Below are positions 13,318-24,441 of a DNA stretch of 64,000 nucleotides, in pieces. The DNA is from Streptomyces zingiberis (lineage in GTDB: Bacteria > Actinomycetota > Actinomycetes > Streptomycetales > Streptomycetaceae), in contig NZ_JAATEN010000006.1 in the NCBI RefSeq assembly GCF_012034935.1, forward strand, positions 62,001 through 126,000, in the 5' to 3' direction. Position numbers and translations under genes: made by a program. How positions within the stretch are numbered: position 1 is the first letter of the stretch; each line of letters opens with the position of its first letter. The notes beneath the pieces were generated by a model. That model was given only the letters and a program-made list of their open reading frames with translations, made no database searches and was not told where the DNA came from.

Positions 13318-14043
13318 TCAGGGGCGCGGGGCGGGGATCCCGGTGAGGGCGGTCAGCACCGGGTCGAGGGCCTGCTGGATCTCCTCGCCGACGGAGCGGA
13401 AGAAGGTGATCGGCGCCCCGTACGGGTCGTGCACCTCGTCGGCCTCCACGCTGGGGGCCAGCAGCCAGCCGCGCAGCGCCGCCGCGGCCCGGACGAGGGC
13501 GCGGGCACGGTCGACGACGGCGCCCTCCGGCTCCGGGTCGGGCAGGGTCGCCGGGTCGATGGCCCGGACGAGCCGGGTGAACTCCTTGAGCGTGAAGGTG
13601 CGCAGCCCCGCGGAGTGGCCCATGGAGATCACCTGGGCGCGGTGGTCGCGGGTGGCGGTGAGCACGAGGTCGGCGCGGATGACGTGCTCGTCGAGGAGTT
13701 CCCGGCCGGTGAAGCCGGTGGGGTCCGCGCCGAGGTCCGTCAGCACGGTCGCCGCGTGCGCCTCCATGGGGGCACCCTCGTGCCCCCAGGTGCCGGCGCT
13801 CTCCACGAGGATGCCCCGGGTCCCGCCGAGCCGGTGGGTGAGGGCATGCCGGGTCAGCCGCTCGGTGATCGGCGAGCGGCAGACGTTGCCGGTGGAGACG
13901 TGGAGGATGCGGAAGACGCCGGGGTCCCCCGCCCCGTCCGGCGGGGACCAGGGCCCCGGCCGCGGCGCCGGGAGACCGGCCGGTCCGCCGGGGCGGCCGG
14001 TCTCCCGGTGAACCGCTATGCCACGCCCCTGGGGGGCGGTCAA
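13318..14043 (-). CDS. Low-molecular-weight phosphatase-like protein with Ser in place of the catalytic Cys
   Basis: A 241-residue protein with the low-molecular-weight protein-tyrosine phosphatase fold. The P-loop reads HVSTGNVCRSP: in the family signature C-x5-R the first position is the nucleophilic Cys, but here it is Ser50 (codon TCC), with Cys55 and Arg56 kept. The general-acid motif DPY is present at residues 206-208. The first 40 residues are Pro/Gly-rich. The TTG start at 14043 overlaps the TGA of the Sua5-like gene upstream, suggesting coupling. As read, the protein should lack normal phosphatase chemistry; it may bind phosphoprotein or act on another substrate. Confidence 0.85.
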   Translation of the reverse strand: MTAPQGRGIAVHRETGRPGGPAGLPAPRPGPWSPPDGAGDPGVFRILHVSTGNVCRSPITERLTRHALTHRLGGTRGILVESAGTWGHEGAPMEAHAATVLTDLGADPTGFTGRELLDEHVIRADLVLTATRDHRAQVISMGHSAGLRTFTLKEFTRLVRAIDPATLPDPEPEGAVVDRARALVRAAAALRGWLLAPSVEADEVHDPYGAPITFFRSVGEEIQQALDPVLTALTGIPAPRP

Positions 14044-14687
14044 TTGGCCTCCTCGAGGTCGGGTACCACCTCACGGAGCTGCTCCGCGGAGATCGCCCCC
14101 GCGCGCAGCAGCACCGGCACCTTCCCCGTGACGTCCACGATGGAGGACGCCACGGCGGCCGGGGTGGGCCCGCCGTCGAGGTAGACCGAGACGGAGTCGC
14201 CGAGCATCTCCTCGGCCGCGTCGCAGCTCTGCGGCGAGGGGTGCCCGGTGAGGTTGGCGCTGGAGACGGCCATCGGGCCGACCTCGGTGAGCAGTTCGAT
14301 GGCGACGGGGTGCAGCGGCATCCGGACGGCGACGGTGCCCCGGGTGTCCCCCAGGTTCCACTGGAGCGACGGCTGGTGGCGCGCGACGAGGGTCAGCGCA
14401 CCGGGCCAGAAGGCGTCGACGAGTTCCCAGGCGAGCTCGGAGAAGTCGGTGACCAGGCCGTGCAGCGTGTTCGGGGAGCCGACCAGCACGGGCGAGGGCA
14501 TGTTCCGGCCGCGCCCCTTGGCCTCCAGGAGGTCGCCGACGGCCTCGGAGCTGAAGGCGTCCGCGCCGATGCCGTAGACGGTGTCGGTGGGAAGGACGAC
14601 CAGCTCACCGCGGCGGACGGCGGACGCGGCCTCGCGCAGTCCGGTCTTCCGGTCGGTCGCGTCGGTGCAGTCGTATCGCCGTGCCAT
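14040..14687 (-). CDS. Sua5/YciO/YrdC-family threonylcarbamoyl-AMP synthase
   Basis: A 215-residue single-domain YrdC-type enzyme that makes threonylcarbamoyl-adenylate from Thr, bicarbonate and ATP for t6A37 of ANN-decoding tRNAs. Visible motifs are LPTDTVYGIGADAF, KGRGRNMPSPVLV and GPMAVSSANLTG. There is no C-terminal Sua5 extension. The ATG at 14687 has GAGGGAGG upstream. It lies in the prfA-prmC translation cluster, which fits its role. Confidence 0.93.
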   Translation of the reverse strand: MARRYDCTDATDRKTGLREAASAVRRGELVVLPTDTVYGIGADAFSSEAVGDLLEAKGRGRNMPSPVLVGSPNTLHGLVTDFSELAWELVDAFWPGALTLVARHQPSLQWNLGDTRGTVAVRMPLHPVAIELLTEVGPMAVSSANLTGHPSPQSCDAAEEMLGDSVSVYLDGGPTPAAVASSIVDVTGKVPVLLRAGAISAEQLREVVPDLEEAN

Positions 14688-14845
14688 GTAACGGGCCTCC
14701 CTCGGCCGGAATGGAGTCTGCGCCCTGGGGCGGTGGGTGCAAGTGTGCTGGGTGCGGCGCCCGGGGTGGGCGCGCGGCGTGCGCGGCGCGGCGCGCCGCC
14801 GCCGGCCGGCCGGTCCGCGCGGGCCGGGCGGCGTCACGGCGAGGC

Positions 14846-15763
14846 TCACGGCACGGCCCGGCGGGCCGTGGCGAACCGCGGGCGGTTGTTGAGGTCGGGG
14901 TGGTCGGCCGCGTCCGCCCAGCCCCGCTCCTCGGTGAAGATCCACGGCACCTGGCCGCCCTGGGTGTCCGCGTGCTCGACGACGACGACCCCGCCCGGGC
15001 GGAGCAGCCGGTGCGCGGTGCGCTCGATGCCGCGGATGGTGTCCAGGCCGTCCTCGCCGGAGAAGAGGGCCAGCTCCGGGTCGTGGTCGCGGGCCTCGGG
15101 GGCCACGTACTCCCACTCGGTGAGCGGGATGTACGGCGGGTTGGAGATCACCAGGTCGGCCTGGCCGTCGAACTCGGGGAGCGCGGCCAGGGCGTCGCCC
15201 TGGTGCAGGGTGACGCGGGAGCCCTCGACGTTGCGGCGGGCCCAGCGCAGCGCGCCCTCGTCCAGCTCCACGGCGTGCACGCGGGAGCGCGGCACCTCCT
15301 GGGCCAGGGCGAGCGCGATGGCGCCGGAGCCGGAGCACAGGTCCACGATCAGCGGTTCGGCGACGTCCATGGCGCGGACCGCGTCTATGGCCCAGCCCAC
15401 CACCGACTCGGTCTCCGGGCGGGGGACGAAGACCCCGGGCCCGACCTGGAGCTCCAGGTAACGGAAGAAGGCGCGGCCGGTGATGTGCTGGAGCGGCTCG
15501 CGGGCCTCCCGGCGGGCGACGGCCTCCCAGTAGCGGGCGTCGAAGTCGGCGTCGGCGACGGTGTGCAGCTCGCTGCGCCGGACGTCGTGCACGAACGCGG
15601 CCAGTTCCTCGGCGTCGAAGCGCGGCGAGGGCACGCCCGCGTCGGCCAGCCGCTGGGTGGCCTGCGCCACCTCGGCGAGCAGCAGCGACCGGGACGACCG
15701 GGAACGCGAAGAGCGCCCGGCGGCGGGCGGGTGCGGGGGGCGATCCCCGGACGTGGGCGGCAC
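14846..15763 (-). CDS. prmC: Release factor glutamine methyltransferase
   Basis: An S-adenosylmethionine-dependent N5-methyltransferase that modifies the Gln of the GGQ motif in RF1 and RF2. It is 305 residues long: an N-terminal helical domain (RSLLLAEVAQATQRL), then a Rossmann domain with VDLCSGSGAIALALA and the catalytic VISNPPYIPL. GTG at 15763 follows GGAGGAAC. It is immediately downstream of prfA, its substrate's gene. The N-terminus is extended by a Pro/Ser/Arg-rich stretch. Confidence 0.96.
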   Translation of the reverse strand: MPPTSGDRPPHPPAAGRSSRSRSSRSLLLAEVAQATQRLADAGVPSPRFDAEELAAFVHDVRRSELHTVADADFDARYWEAVARREAREPLQHITGRAFFRYLELQVGPGVFVPRPETESVVGWAIDAVRAMDVAEPLIVDLCSGSGAIALALAQEVPRSRVHAVELDEGALRWARRNVEGSRVTLHQGDALAALPEFDGQADLVISNPPYIPLTEWEYVAPEARDHDPELALFSGEDGLDTIRGIERTAHRLLRPGGVVVVEHADTQGGQVPWIFTEERGWADAADHPDLNNRPRFATARRAVP

Positions 15764-15824
15764 GCTGTTCCTCCAGCCGGTCCGACGGTGTTCGGCGCGG
15801 CGGCTTCCCGCCGCGCCACGGGGG

Positions 15825-16895
15825 TTAGTGGGCGGCCGCCAGCTTCGCGGCCGCGTCGGCGTCCACGCAGGCCTGGATGACCGGATCCAGGTCGCCGTCG
15901 AGCACCTGGTCCAAGTTGTACGCCTTGAAGCCCACGCGGTGGTCGGAGATGCGGTTCTCCGGGAAGTTGTAGGTGCGGATCCGCTCCGAGCGGTCCACGG
16001 TGCGCACCTGGCTGCGCCGGGCGTCGGAGGCCTCCCGCTCGGCCTCCTCCTGCGCGGCGGCCAGCAGCCGGGAGCGGAGGATACGCAGCGCCTGCTCCTT
16101 GTTCTGGAGCTGGCTCTTCTCGTTCTGGCAGGAGACGACGATGCCGGTGGGGAGGTGGGTGATCCGCACCGCGGAGTCCGTGGTGTTGACGGACTGGCCG
16201 CCGGGCCCGGAGGAGCGGTAGACGTCGATCCGCAGGTCGTTGGGGCCGATCTCCACCTCGACCTCCTCGGCCTCCGGGGTGACCAGCACCCCGGCCGCGG
16301 AGGTGTGGATCCGGCCCTGGGACTCGGTGGCGGGCACCCGCTGCACCCGGTGCACCCCGCCCTCGTACTTCAGCCGCGCCCAGACGCCCTGGCCGGGTCC
16401 GGTGGCGCCGCGGGTCTTCACGGCGACCTGGACGTCCTTGTAGCCACCGAGGTCGGACTCGTTGGCGTCGAGGATCTCCGTCCGCCAGCCGGCGCGCTCC
16501 GCGTACCGCAGGTACATCCGCAGCAGGTCACCGGCGAAGAGTGCGGACTCCTCGCCGCCCTCCCCCGCCTTGACCTCCAGGATGACGTCCTTCTCGTCGC
16601 TGGGATCGCGCGGGACGAGGAGCAGCCGCAGGCGCTCGGTGAGTTCCTCCCGGCGGCTCTCCAGCTCCTTGACCTCGTCCGCGAAGTCCGGGTCGTCGGC
16701 TGCGAGTTCGCGCGCGGTCTCGATGTCCTCGCCGGTGCGCCGCCAGTCGCGGAAGGTGTTCACCACGGGGGTCAGCTCGGCGTAGCGCTTGTTCAGCCGC
16801 ATCGCCTCGCGCTGGTCGGCGTGGACCGCGGGGTCGGCGAGCCGTTTCTCGAGACCGGCGTGCTCACCGACCAGTTCCTCGACCGCCTCGAACAT
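15825..16895 (-). CDS. prfA: Peptide chain release factor 1
   Basis: RF1 reads UAA and UAG stop codons and triggers peptidyl-tRNA hydrolysis. The GGQ motif is in [20 protein letters not shown]. The ATG at 16895 gives [19 protein letters not shown] and 356 residues, normal for the family. It lies between rpmE and prmC. Confidence 0.98.
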   Translation of the reverse strand: MFEAVEELVGEHAGLEKRLADPAVHADQREAMRLNKRYAELTPVVNTFRDWRRTGEDIETARELAADDPDFADEVKELESRREELTERLRLLLVPRDPSDEKDVILEVKAGEGGEESALFAGDLLRMYLRYAERAGWRTEILDANESDLGGYKDVQVAVKTRGATGPGQGVWARLKYEGGVHRVQRVPATESQGRIHTSAAGVLVTPEAEEVEVEIGPNDLRIDVYRSSGPGGQSVNTTDSAVRITHLPTGIVVSCQNEKSQLQNKEQALRILRSRLLAAAQEEAEREASDARRSQVRTVDRSERIRTYNFPENRISDHRVGFKAYNLDQVLDGDLDPVIQACVDADAAAKLAAAH

Positions 16896-17055
16896 CGGGA
16901 CTCGTTTCCTCGGAAGGTGTCGACAGGGGGCCGCGGCGCGCAGGGCCGGCCCGCCGGAGGGTGGGGTGGTGGCGTCCCCGGAGGGCCGGGGACGAGAAAG
17001 CGCCGGCCCGGCCGCCCCTGGCTGCGGGGCGGCCGGAGACCGGCGCCGTGGGTCG

Positions 17056-17280
17056 CTACTTCTTCCGGGACCCGGCGTTCTTGCCGAAGCGGGCCTCGAA
17101 GCGGGCCACGCGGCCACCGGTGTCGAGGATCTTCTGCTTGCCCGTGTAGAACGGGTGGCACTCGGAGCACACGTCGGCGCGGATCGCGCCCTCGGTGACG
17201 GTGCTGCGCGTGGTGAACGAGGCTCCGCAGGTGCAGCTCACCTGGGTCTCGACGTACTCGGGGTGGATGTCACGCTTCAA
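17056..17280 (-). CDS. rpmE: 50S ribosomal protein bL31, zinc-binding form
   Basis: A 74-residue ribosomal protein beginning [19 protein letters not shown]. Four cysteines (the CTC pair and CSEC) form the zinc site of the C+ type, contrasted with the zinc-free paralogue used in zinc starvation. The start is TTG, supported by AGGAG seven bases upstream and by the conserved N-terminus. Confidence 0.98.
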   Translation of the reverse strand: MKRDIHPEYVETQVSCTCGASFTTRSTVTEGAIRADVCSECHPFYTGKQKILDTGGRVARFEARFGKNAGSRKK

Positions 17281-17804
17281 GGGATGCTCCTAGGTTCGGG
17301 AGGGCTCCGGGTCGTGCGGGCCCCGCCTGCCCGATGGCGGACGAGGAGGGGTGACGCCCGTACGTGAACCGGGACCGACGCACCAGTCTGCCAGGACCGG
17401 CCGCATCTCCCAAAACCGGGGAGGGCCCCCGGGTATTCCCCCCTGCCCCGCGGCGGGCGGGGGCGCGGCCGGGGAGCCGCCGCGGCGGGGCGGTGACGGG
17501 GGCGGCACGGGCCGTGCGGCCGGTGGGCGGCGGCCGGGCGGGGAGCCGTCCCGCACGGCCGCGCGGGACGGGCGTCCGCGGGGTCCCGGGCAGCCCGGGG
17601 CGGGGGTCCGCGCGGTTCCGGGCCGCGCACCGCCGGTGACGGGAAGCCGCGCACCGCCGGTGACCGGGCGCCGCGTACCGCCGGTGACGGGGCGGGTCCG
17701 TACCGTGGACGCCCCGGCGGGTGCTCCGGCGGGGGCGCCGGGCGGACCGGGGCCGTGCCGGTCGAGGTCCGCCGCCGGCGGACGGGACGCCGGCGCCGGG
17801 TGGC
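17281..17804. other. 524-bp gap between LCP gene and rpmE
   Basis: No gene is supported; open frames are Pro/Gly/Arg-rich. It must carry the rpmE promoter and any terminator of the upstream gene. Next to the latter sits a 24-bp tandem repeat. I cannot pick a convincing promoter. Confidence 0.6.
17622..17693. repeat. 24-bp tandem repeat, three copies
   Basis: Units start at 17622, 17646 and 17670; each is GCCGCG(C/T)ACCGCCGGTGAC plus four variable bases. Copies differ at only a few positions. The repeat lies about 110 bp downstream of the LytR-CpsA-Psr stop codon, in non-coding sequence. Confidence 0.85.
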
Positions 17805-18908
17805 TCAGCCGATGAGCCGGGCCGGGTCGTCCCCGGCGAGGTCCCCGGCGGAGTCCTCCGTGGCCGAGCCCGGGATCGCCTTGTCCTCGTGCAGGGCGTC
17901 CCACACCTCGCGGGCCTGCTTCTCGCGCGGGACGACGCGGTTGCGGTCGACCGTGTCGTACTCCACCGGAAGGGTGACCATCGTGAGGTCGCCCGAGCCG
18001 ATCTCGCGCATGCTGCGGCTGAAGTCCAGCAGCTTCTTCACCCCGGCCAGCTCGGAGTCGGTGGTGACGGCCTGGGTGGCGGTGTCGGCGAGCTTGTAGA
18101 GCTTGCCGGGGTCGCTGAAGAGGCCGATCTCCCCGACCTGGTCGAGCAGGGCCCGGACGAACGCCTGCTGGAGGTGGATCCGGCCGAGGTCGCTGCCGTT
18201 GCCGACGGCGTGGCGGGTGCGGACCAGGCCGAGGGACTGCTCGCCGTCGAGGACGTGCGTGCCGGGGGGCAGGTCCAGCCGGCTCCGCTCGTCCTTGATC
18301 GGCTCACGGGTGGTGATCTCCACCCCGCCCAGCTCGTCGACGAGCTTCTTGAAGCCGGTGAAGTCGACCTCCAGATAGTGGTCCATCCGGATGCCGGACA
18401 TCTCCTCCACGGTCTTCACCGCGCAGGCCGGCCCGCCGATCTGGTACGCCTCGTTGAACATCACGCGGTCGGCGGCCGGGGCGGTGCCACCTTCGGTGCG
18501 CTCGCAGGAGGGGCGGTGCACGAGGGTGTCGCGGGGTATGGAAACGACGCTGGCCTCGCGGCGGCCCTCGTGGACGTGGACGACCATGGCCGTGTCGGAG
18601 CGGGCCCCGTCCTGGCCGGCGCTGCCGTACTTCTTGTTGGCGCCGGTGCGGGAGTCCGAGCCGAGGACGAGGATGTCCGTCGAGCCGTTGTCGACGTTCT
18701 CGGGGCGGTGGGTGCCGAGCGCGGCGTCGATGTCCACGCCCTGGAGGTTGCCGTCGAGCCGGCTCCAGACGTAGCCGAGGCCCGCGCCGCCGAGGAGCAC
18801 CGCGGCGGCGGCCGTCCAGGCGACGATGCGCAGCGCACGGCGCCGCCGACCCGCGCCGCCGTCACCGGCGGCGGAGTCGTTCCGTCCGCTTGTCCTGTCG
18901 TCCGCCAT
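17805..18908 (-). CDS. LytR-CpsA-Psr (LCP) family protein
   Basis: A 367-residue membrane-anchored protein: a short basic cytoplasmic segment, one membrane helix (about residues 28-48, IVAWTAAAAVLLGGAGLGYV), then the extracellular LCP domain. It contains ILVLGSDSR, VVSIPRDTLV and TGFKKLVDELGGVEI, with the conserved Arg/Asp residues that bind polyprenyl pyrophosphate. LCP enzymes transfer teichoic acids or other glycopolymers from lipid carrier to peptidoglycan. The ATG at 18908 has GGGGAG upstream. It may act in the same wall-polymer route as the WecA-type gene 6 kb away (inference). Confidence 0.92.
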   Translation of the reverse strand: MADDRTSGRNDSAAGDGGAGRRRRALRIVAWTAAAAVLLGGAGLGYVWSRLDGNLQGVDIDAALGTHRPENVDNGSTDILVLGSDSRTGANKKYGSAGQDGARSDTAMVVHVHEGRREASVVSIPRDTLVHRPSCERTEGGTAPAADRVMFNEAYQIGGPACAVKTVEEMSGIRMDHYLEVDFTGFKKLVDELGGVEITTREPIKDERSRLDLPPGTHVLDGEQSLGLVRTRHAVGNGSDLGRIHLQQAFVRALLDQVGEIGLFSDPGKLYKLADTATQAVTTDSELAGVKKLLDFSRSMREIGSGDLTMVTLPVEYDTVDRNRVVPREKQAREVWDALHEDKAIPGSATEDSAGDLAGDDPARLIG

Positions 18909-19133
18909 GTGCTCCCCACGTCCTTGCTGTCCGGTTACCCCCATCCGTGGAGGTCAGGCCTGGTCGGGCGGTGTACCGCCGGGCTGTCCCGCACCGTCAC
19001 CGACCGCGCCCGGCCCGCGTCGCCCCGTGCCCGCCGGGGTGACGGGGCGCGTCGTGGTGGTGACGCGGCGGATACGCGCCGTGGGCTCCCCCGCCGTGGC
19101 GGGGAAGCCCACGGGAAGCGCGGCAGGGCGCGG

Positions 19134-21143
<2,010 letters not shown>

Positions 21144-21513
21144 GAAGGGTCCTTCCCTGGAGCGGGCGTCGGCCTGTCTGGCTCGGCGACCGGTCGTGCT
21201 GTCCGGCTGCGGTCCGCGGATCGATGTCCGGACCGGGCCGGTGCGGTGGTAACCGCCCTGTACGGCGGAGAAAATCATCTGAATGGTCCGGCGGGGGGAC
21301 TGTCGGGACGTCCGCCACGCCGATTCCGGAGCGTGCTCACATGCTCAGGCAGGCTGCGCAGGCAGTTGAGGAGGCTCCCGGAAGAAGTCCGCCCCCGAAG
21401 GGGGACGCGAAGCACCGCACCGCTCAGGTGCCGAGTGCTGACTTGAGGTTAACACTACCGGACCCAACAAACATTCCCCCTCTCGAAGACCGGCATGCGC
21501 CGGATGTCACCTG
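21144..21513. other. 370-bp gap: rho leader and end of thrB
   Basis: No gene is seen. The segment at 21430-21480 is A+T-richer; on the minus strand it holds TAGTGT (plus-strand 21452-21457), a plausible -10 box reading towards rho and implying a leader of about 300 nt. No good -35 box is visible. Confidence 0.4.
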
Positions 21514-22470
21514 TCACCCGGCGGCGCGCGACCCGGCCGCCGGAACCGCTCCCTGCCCCGCGAGGGGCAGCACACATGTGCCGGTGGCGTCGAGGGACAG
21601 CCGGTTGGCCGCCCATCCCTCACCGGCGAGCCGCGCGACCTTGTCGGCCGTGCCTTCCTCGGCGAGCGCGAGCACCGTCGGGCCGGCGCCGGAGATGACC
21701 GCCGGTACGCCGTCCTGGCGGAGCCGGCTCACCAGCGCCGCGCTGTCCCGCATGGCGGGGGCCCGGTACTCCTGGTGGAGCCGGTCCTCGGTGGCGGCGA
21801 ACAGCAGCTCCGGGCGCCGGGTCAGCGCCTCGACCAGCAGCGCCGCCCGCCCCGCGTTGGCCGCGGCGTCGGCGTGCGGGACGGTGCGCGGCAGCAGGCC
21901 GCGGGCGGTCTCGGTGAGCAGCGGGGTCGCCGGGACGAAGACCACGGGGACGACGCCCGCCGCGGGCTCCATCCGGACGGCGCGGGCGGCGCCGCGGTCG
22001 GTCCACGCGAGGGTGAACCCGCCGAGCAGGCAGGCGGCGGCGTTGTCCGGGTGGCCCTCGATCTCGGTGGCCAGCTCCAGCAGCGCCGCGTCGTCGAGCC
22101 GCTCCGCGCCGCCTATGGTCACGGCGCGCGCGGCGGTGATCCCGGCGCAGATGGCGGCGGAGGAGGAGCCCAGGCCCCGGCCGTGCGGGATGCGGTTGGC
22201 GCACACCACCTCCAGGCCGCGGGGCTGGCCGCCCAGCACGTCGAAGGCCGTGCGCAGGGCGCGGACGAGCAGGTGGTCCTCGGTCCGGGGCAGCGTGTCC
22301 GCGCCCTCGCCGGCGATGTCGATGTGCAGCCCGGATTCGGCGACCCGGACGACCACGTCGTCGTAGAGACCCAGAGCGAGGCCGAAGGCGTCGAAGCCGG
22401 GGCCGAGGTTTGCGCTGGTCGCGGGGGTACGCACCCGGACGGCGGCGGCTCGGAAGGCGGGACCGGCCAT
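21514..22470 (-). CDS. thrB: Homoserine kinase
   Basis: A GHMP-superfamily kinase that phosphorylates L-homoserine with ATP in threonine synthesis. It is 318 residues, with the substrate-side motif PATSANLGPGFDAFGLAL, the phosphate loop PHGRGLGSSSAAICAG and the C-terminal ISGAGPTVLAL. The ATG at 22470 has GAGGAG upstream. It is separated from thrC by about 860 bp including strong hairpins, so it is probably transcribed on its own. Confidence 0.97.
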   Translation of the reverse strand: MAGPAFRAAAVRVRTPATSANLGPGFDAFGLALGLYDDVVVRVAESGLHIDIAGEGADTLPRTEDHLLVRALRTAFDVLGGQPRGLEVVCANRIPHGRGLGSSSAAICAGITAARAVTIGGAERLDDAALLELATEIEGHPDNAAACLLGGFTLAWTDRGAARAVRMEPAAGVVPVVFVPATPLLTETARGLLPRTVPHADAAANAGRAALLVEALTRRPELLFAATEDRLHQEYRAPAMRDSAALVSRLRQDGVPAVISGAGPTVLALAEEGTADKVARLAGEGWAANRLSLDATGTCVLPLAGQGAVPAAGSRAAG

Positions 22471-22484
22471 CGCTCGACGACTCT

Positions 22485-22530
22485 CCTCGTGGTGGAACGG
22501 GTCTGGGCCTCGTGGTGGAACGGATCTGGG
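22485..22530. repeat. 23-bp tandem duplication in the thrB leader
   Basis: CCTCGTGGTGGAACGG(G/A)TCTGGG occurs at 22485-22507 and 22508-22530 with one mismatch. It begins 15 bp upstream of the thrB start codon and touches the ribosome-binding region, so it would be in the mRNA leader. Confidence 0.8.
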
Positions 22531-23180
22531 GGGGGTCGTGGGACGGCGGGAAACGGCGGGACGCTTCCCGCGGGGTCGGCGGCGGTGCCCGGCCAGGTGC
22601 GTGCCGGTGCGCTGTCCGTCGCTGCTGCCGGTCGCCTGCTGCCGGTGCGCTCCGCGCCGACGCCGGGCACATGCGTCCGGCAAGCGGGGGGCGGGCGGGG
22701 TTCGTCCACCAGCCTATCGAAGGAAAGTTCTGTCGCGACATAGGGCGCACAGAAGGCGCACGATGCGTGTCGGCGATCCGGCGTGCTCCCCGGCGCGTTC
22801 TGCGGCGGTTGACGCCGGAATGGGGCGGGGTGGCCGGGGTGGGAAGAGATGGGCGGGCGTGGGCCGGGGTGAGCGGTATTCGCCGGTCAGGAGCGCTTCG
22901 GCGCCGTGCGGGCGGGTTGTCCTGGCGGTACCGCTGCCCGGCCGGCTCGTTTCCCGGCTGCGTCGCTGCCCGGCCACCTCGCTGCCCGGCCGCTTCGTTG
23001 CGCGGCCGCCTCGCTGCCCGCGCCGCGTCACCGCTCCTGGCGGCCCGCTCCCGGCCGGGGCCTGCTCGCAGCCGTCCCGTCGGCCGTCGCCCGGCGCCCG
23101 GCACGGCCGCGGGGCCGGCGGGGTGGCCGGCGGCGCACCGGCGTTCGGCCCATGGCCGACCCCCTGGCTGACCGGAAACG

Positions 23181-23237
23181 CCGCCGGACCTGGCCGGACG
23201 CGGGCGGCAGGCGCTCGCGTCCGGCCAGGTCCGGCGG
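23181..23237 (-). terminator. Perfect 22-bp hairpin between thrC and thrB
   Basis: The arms at 23181-23202 and 23216-23237 are exact reverse complements (CCGCCGGACCTGGCCGGACGCG-type, 22 bp) with a 13-nt loop. It lies about 100 bp past the thrC stop. A stem this long is a probable terminator for the hom-thrC transcript, though no T run follows. Confidence 0.65.
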
Positions 23238-23298
23238 GGCGGACCCCGTCAGCGGTGTGACGTGTTCGTCATGACCGGTCCGTCACGACGGGCGTGTC

Positions 23299-23327
23299 GC
23301 GCCCCGCCGGCGCACCGGCCGGGGCGC
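23299..23327 (-). terminator. Hairpin directly after thrC
   Basis: GCGCCCCGCCGG at 23299-23310 pairs with CCGGCCGGGGCGC at 23315-23327 with one bulged base and a 4-nt loop, only a few bases beyond the thrC stop codon. Together with the larger hairpin 60 bp further on it probably stops the hom-thrC transcript. Confidence 0.55.
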
Positions 23328-23332
23328 GCCCG

Positions 23333-24430
23333 TCACGCCAGGCCGAGCCGCTCCGCGGCCACGTCGGCGTCGACGGGGACGACCACCGGCTGCGGCGCGC
23401 CGGCCACGGCCCAGTCCGGGTCCTTGAGCCCGTTGCCGGTGACGGTGCAGACGATGCGCTGCCCCGGGTCGACCAGCCCCAGCTCCGCGGACTTCAGCAG
23501 ACCCGCGACGCTCGCGGCGGAGGCGGGCTCCACGAAGACGCCCTCGCGCGAGGCCAGCAGCCGGTAGGCGGAGAGAATCTGACGGTCCGTCACCTCGTCG
23601 ATCCTGCCCCCCGACTCGTCCCGCGCGCGCTCCGCGAACTCCCAGGAGGCCGGGTTGCCGATGCGGATGGCGGTGGCGATGGTCTGCGGGTCCTTGACGG
23701 GCTCGCCGCGCACGATCGGCGCGGAGCCGGAGGCCTGGAAGCCCCACATCCGCGGCCGGCGCGAGGAGCTGCCGTCGGCGGCGTACTCCTGGTAGCCGCG
23801 CCAGTAGGCGGTGATGTTCCCGGCGTTGCCGACCGGCAGGACGTGCAGGTCGGGGGCGTCCCCCAGCATGTCGACCACCTCGAAGGCGGCCGTCTTCTGC
23901 CCCTCGATGCGGACCGGGTTGACGGAGTTGACCAGCGAGACCGGGTACTTGTCGGCGAGGCCGCGGGCCAGCGTCAGGCAGTCGTCGAAATTCCCGTCCA
24001 CCTGGAGGATCTTGGCGCCGTGCACCAGGGCCTGGCCCATCTTGCCCAGCGCGATCTTCCCCTTGGGCACCAGCACCGCGCAGACCATCCCGGCGCGCCC
24101 GGCGTAGGCGGCGGCCGAGGCGGAGGTGTTGCCCGTGGAGGCGCAGATGACGGCCTGCGCGCCCTCCTCCTTGGCCCGGGTGATGGCCATCGTCATCCCG
24201 CGGTCCTTGAAGGAACCGGTGGGATTGGCGCCCTCGACCTTGAGATGGACCTCACAGCCGGTGCGCTCGGAGAGCACCTGCGCGGGAACGAGCGGCGTGC
24301 CGCCCTCGCGGAGGGTGACGACCTCGGTGTCCGGTCCGACCGGCAGCCGGTCGCGGTACTCCTCGATCACCCCCCGCCACTGGCGGGTGGCGCGCTCCTC
24401 GCGGGAACCGGTGGCGGTGGCAGCAGACAT
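23333..24430 (-). CDS. thrC: Threonine synthase
   Basis: A pyridoxal-phosphate enzyme that converts O-phosphohomoserine to L-threonine. It is 365 residues; the PLP lysine is in [11 protein letters not shown], with [14 protein letters not shown] and [11 protein letters not shown] as cofactor-phosphate loops. The ATG at 24430 follows GAAGGA. It begins 11 bp after the hom stop, so hom and thrC form an operon. Confidence 0.98.
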   Translation of the reverse strand: MSAATATGSREERATRQWRGVIEEYRDRLPVGPDTEVVTLREGGTPLVPAQVLSERTGCEVHLKVEGANPTGSFKDRGMTMAITRAKEEGAQAVICASTGNTSASAAAYAGRAGMVCAVLVPKGKIALGKMGQALVHGAKILQVDGNFDDCLTLARGLADKYPVSLVNSVNPVRIEGQKTAAFEVVDMLGDAPDLHVLPVGNAGNITAYWRGYQEYAADGSSSRRPRMWGFQASGSAPIVRGEPVKDPQTIATAIRIGNPASWEFAERARDESGGRIDEVTDRQILSAYRLLASREGVFVEPASAASVAGLLKSAELGLVDPGQRIVCTVTGNGLKDPDWAVAGAPQPVVVPVDADVAAERLGLA

Positions 24431-24441
24431 GGTTTCCTTCC

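Larger units (their letters stand above)
22471..23332. other. 862-bp gap between thrC and thrB
   Basis: No gene is supported on either strand. It contains, from the thrB side: a 23-bp tandem duplication at 22485-22530; a long stretch of CTGCCCGGCCGC-type low-complexity sequence at about 22930-23060; and two strong hairpins at 23181-23237 and 23299-23327. The thrB promoter must lie here but is not obvious. Confidence 0.6.
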
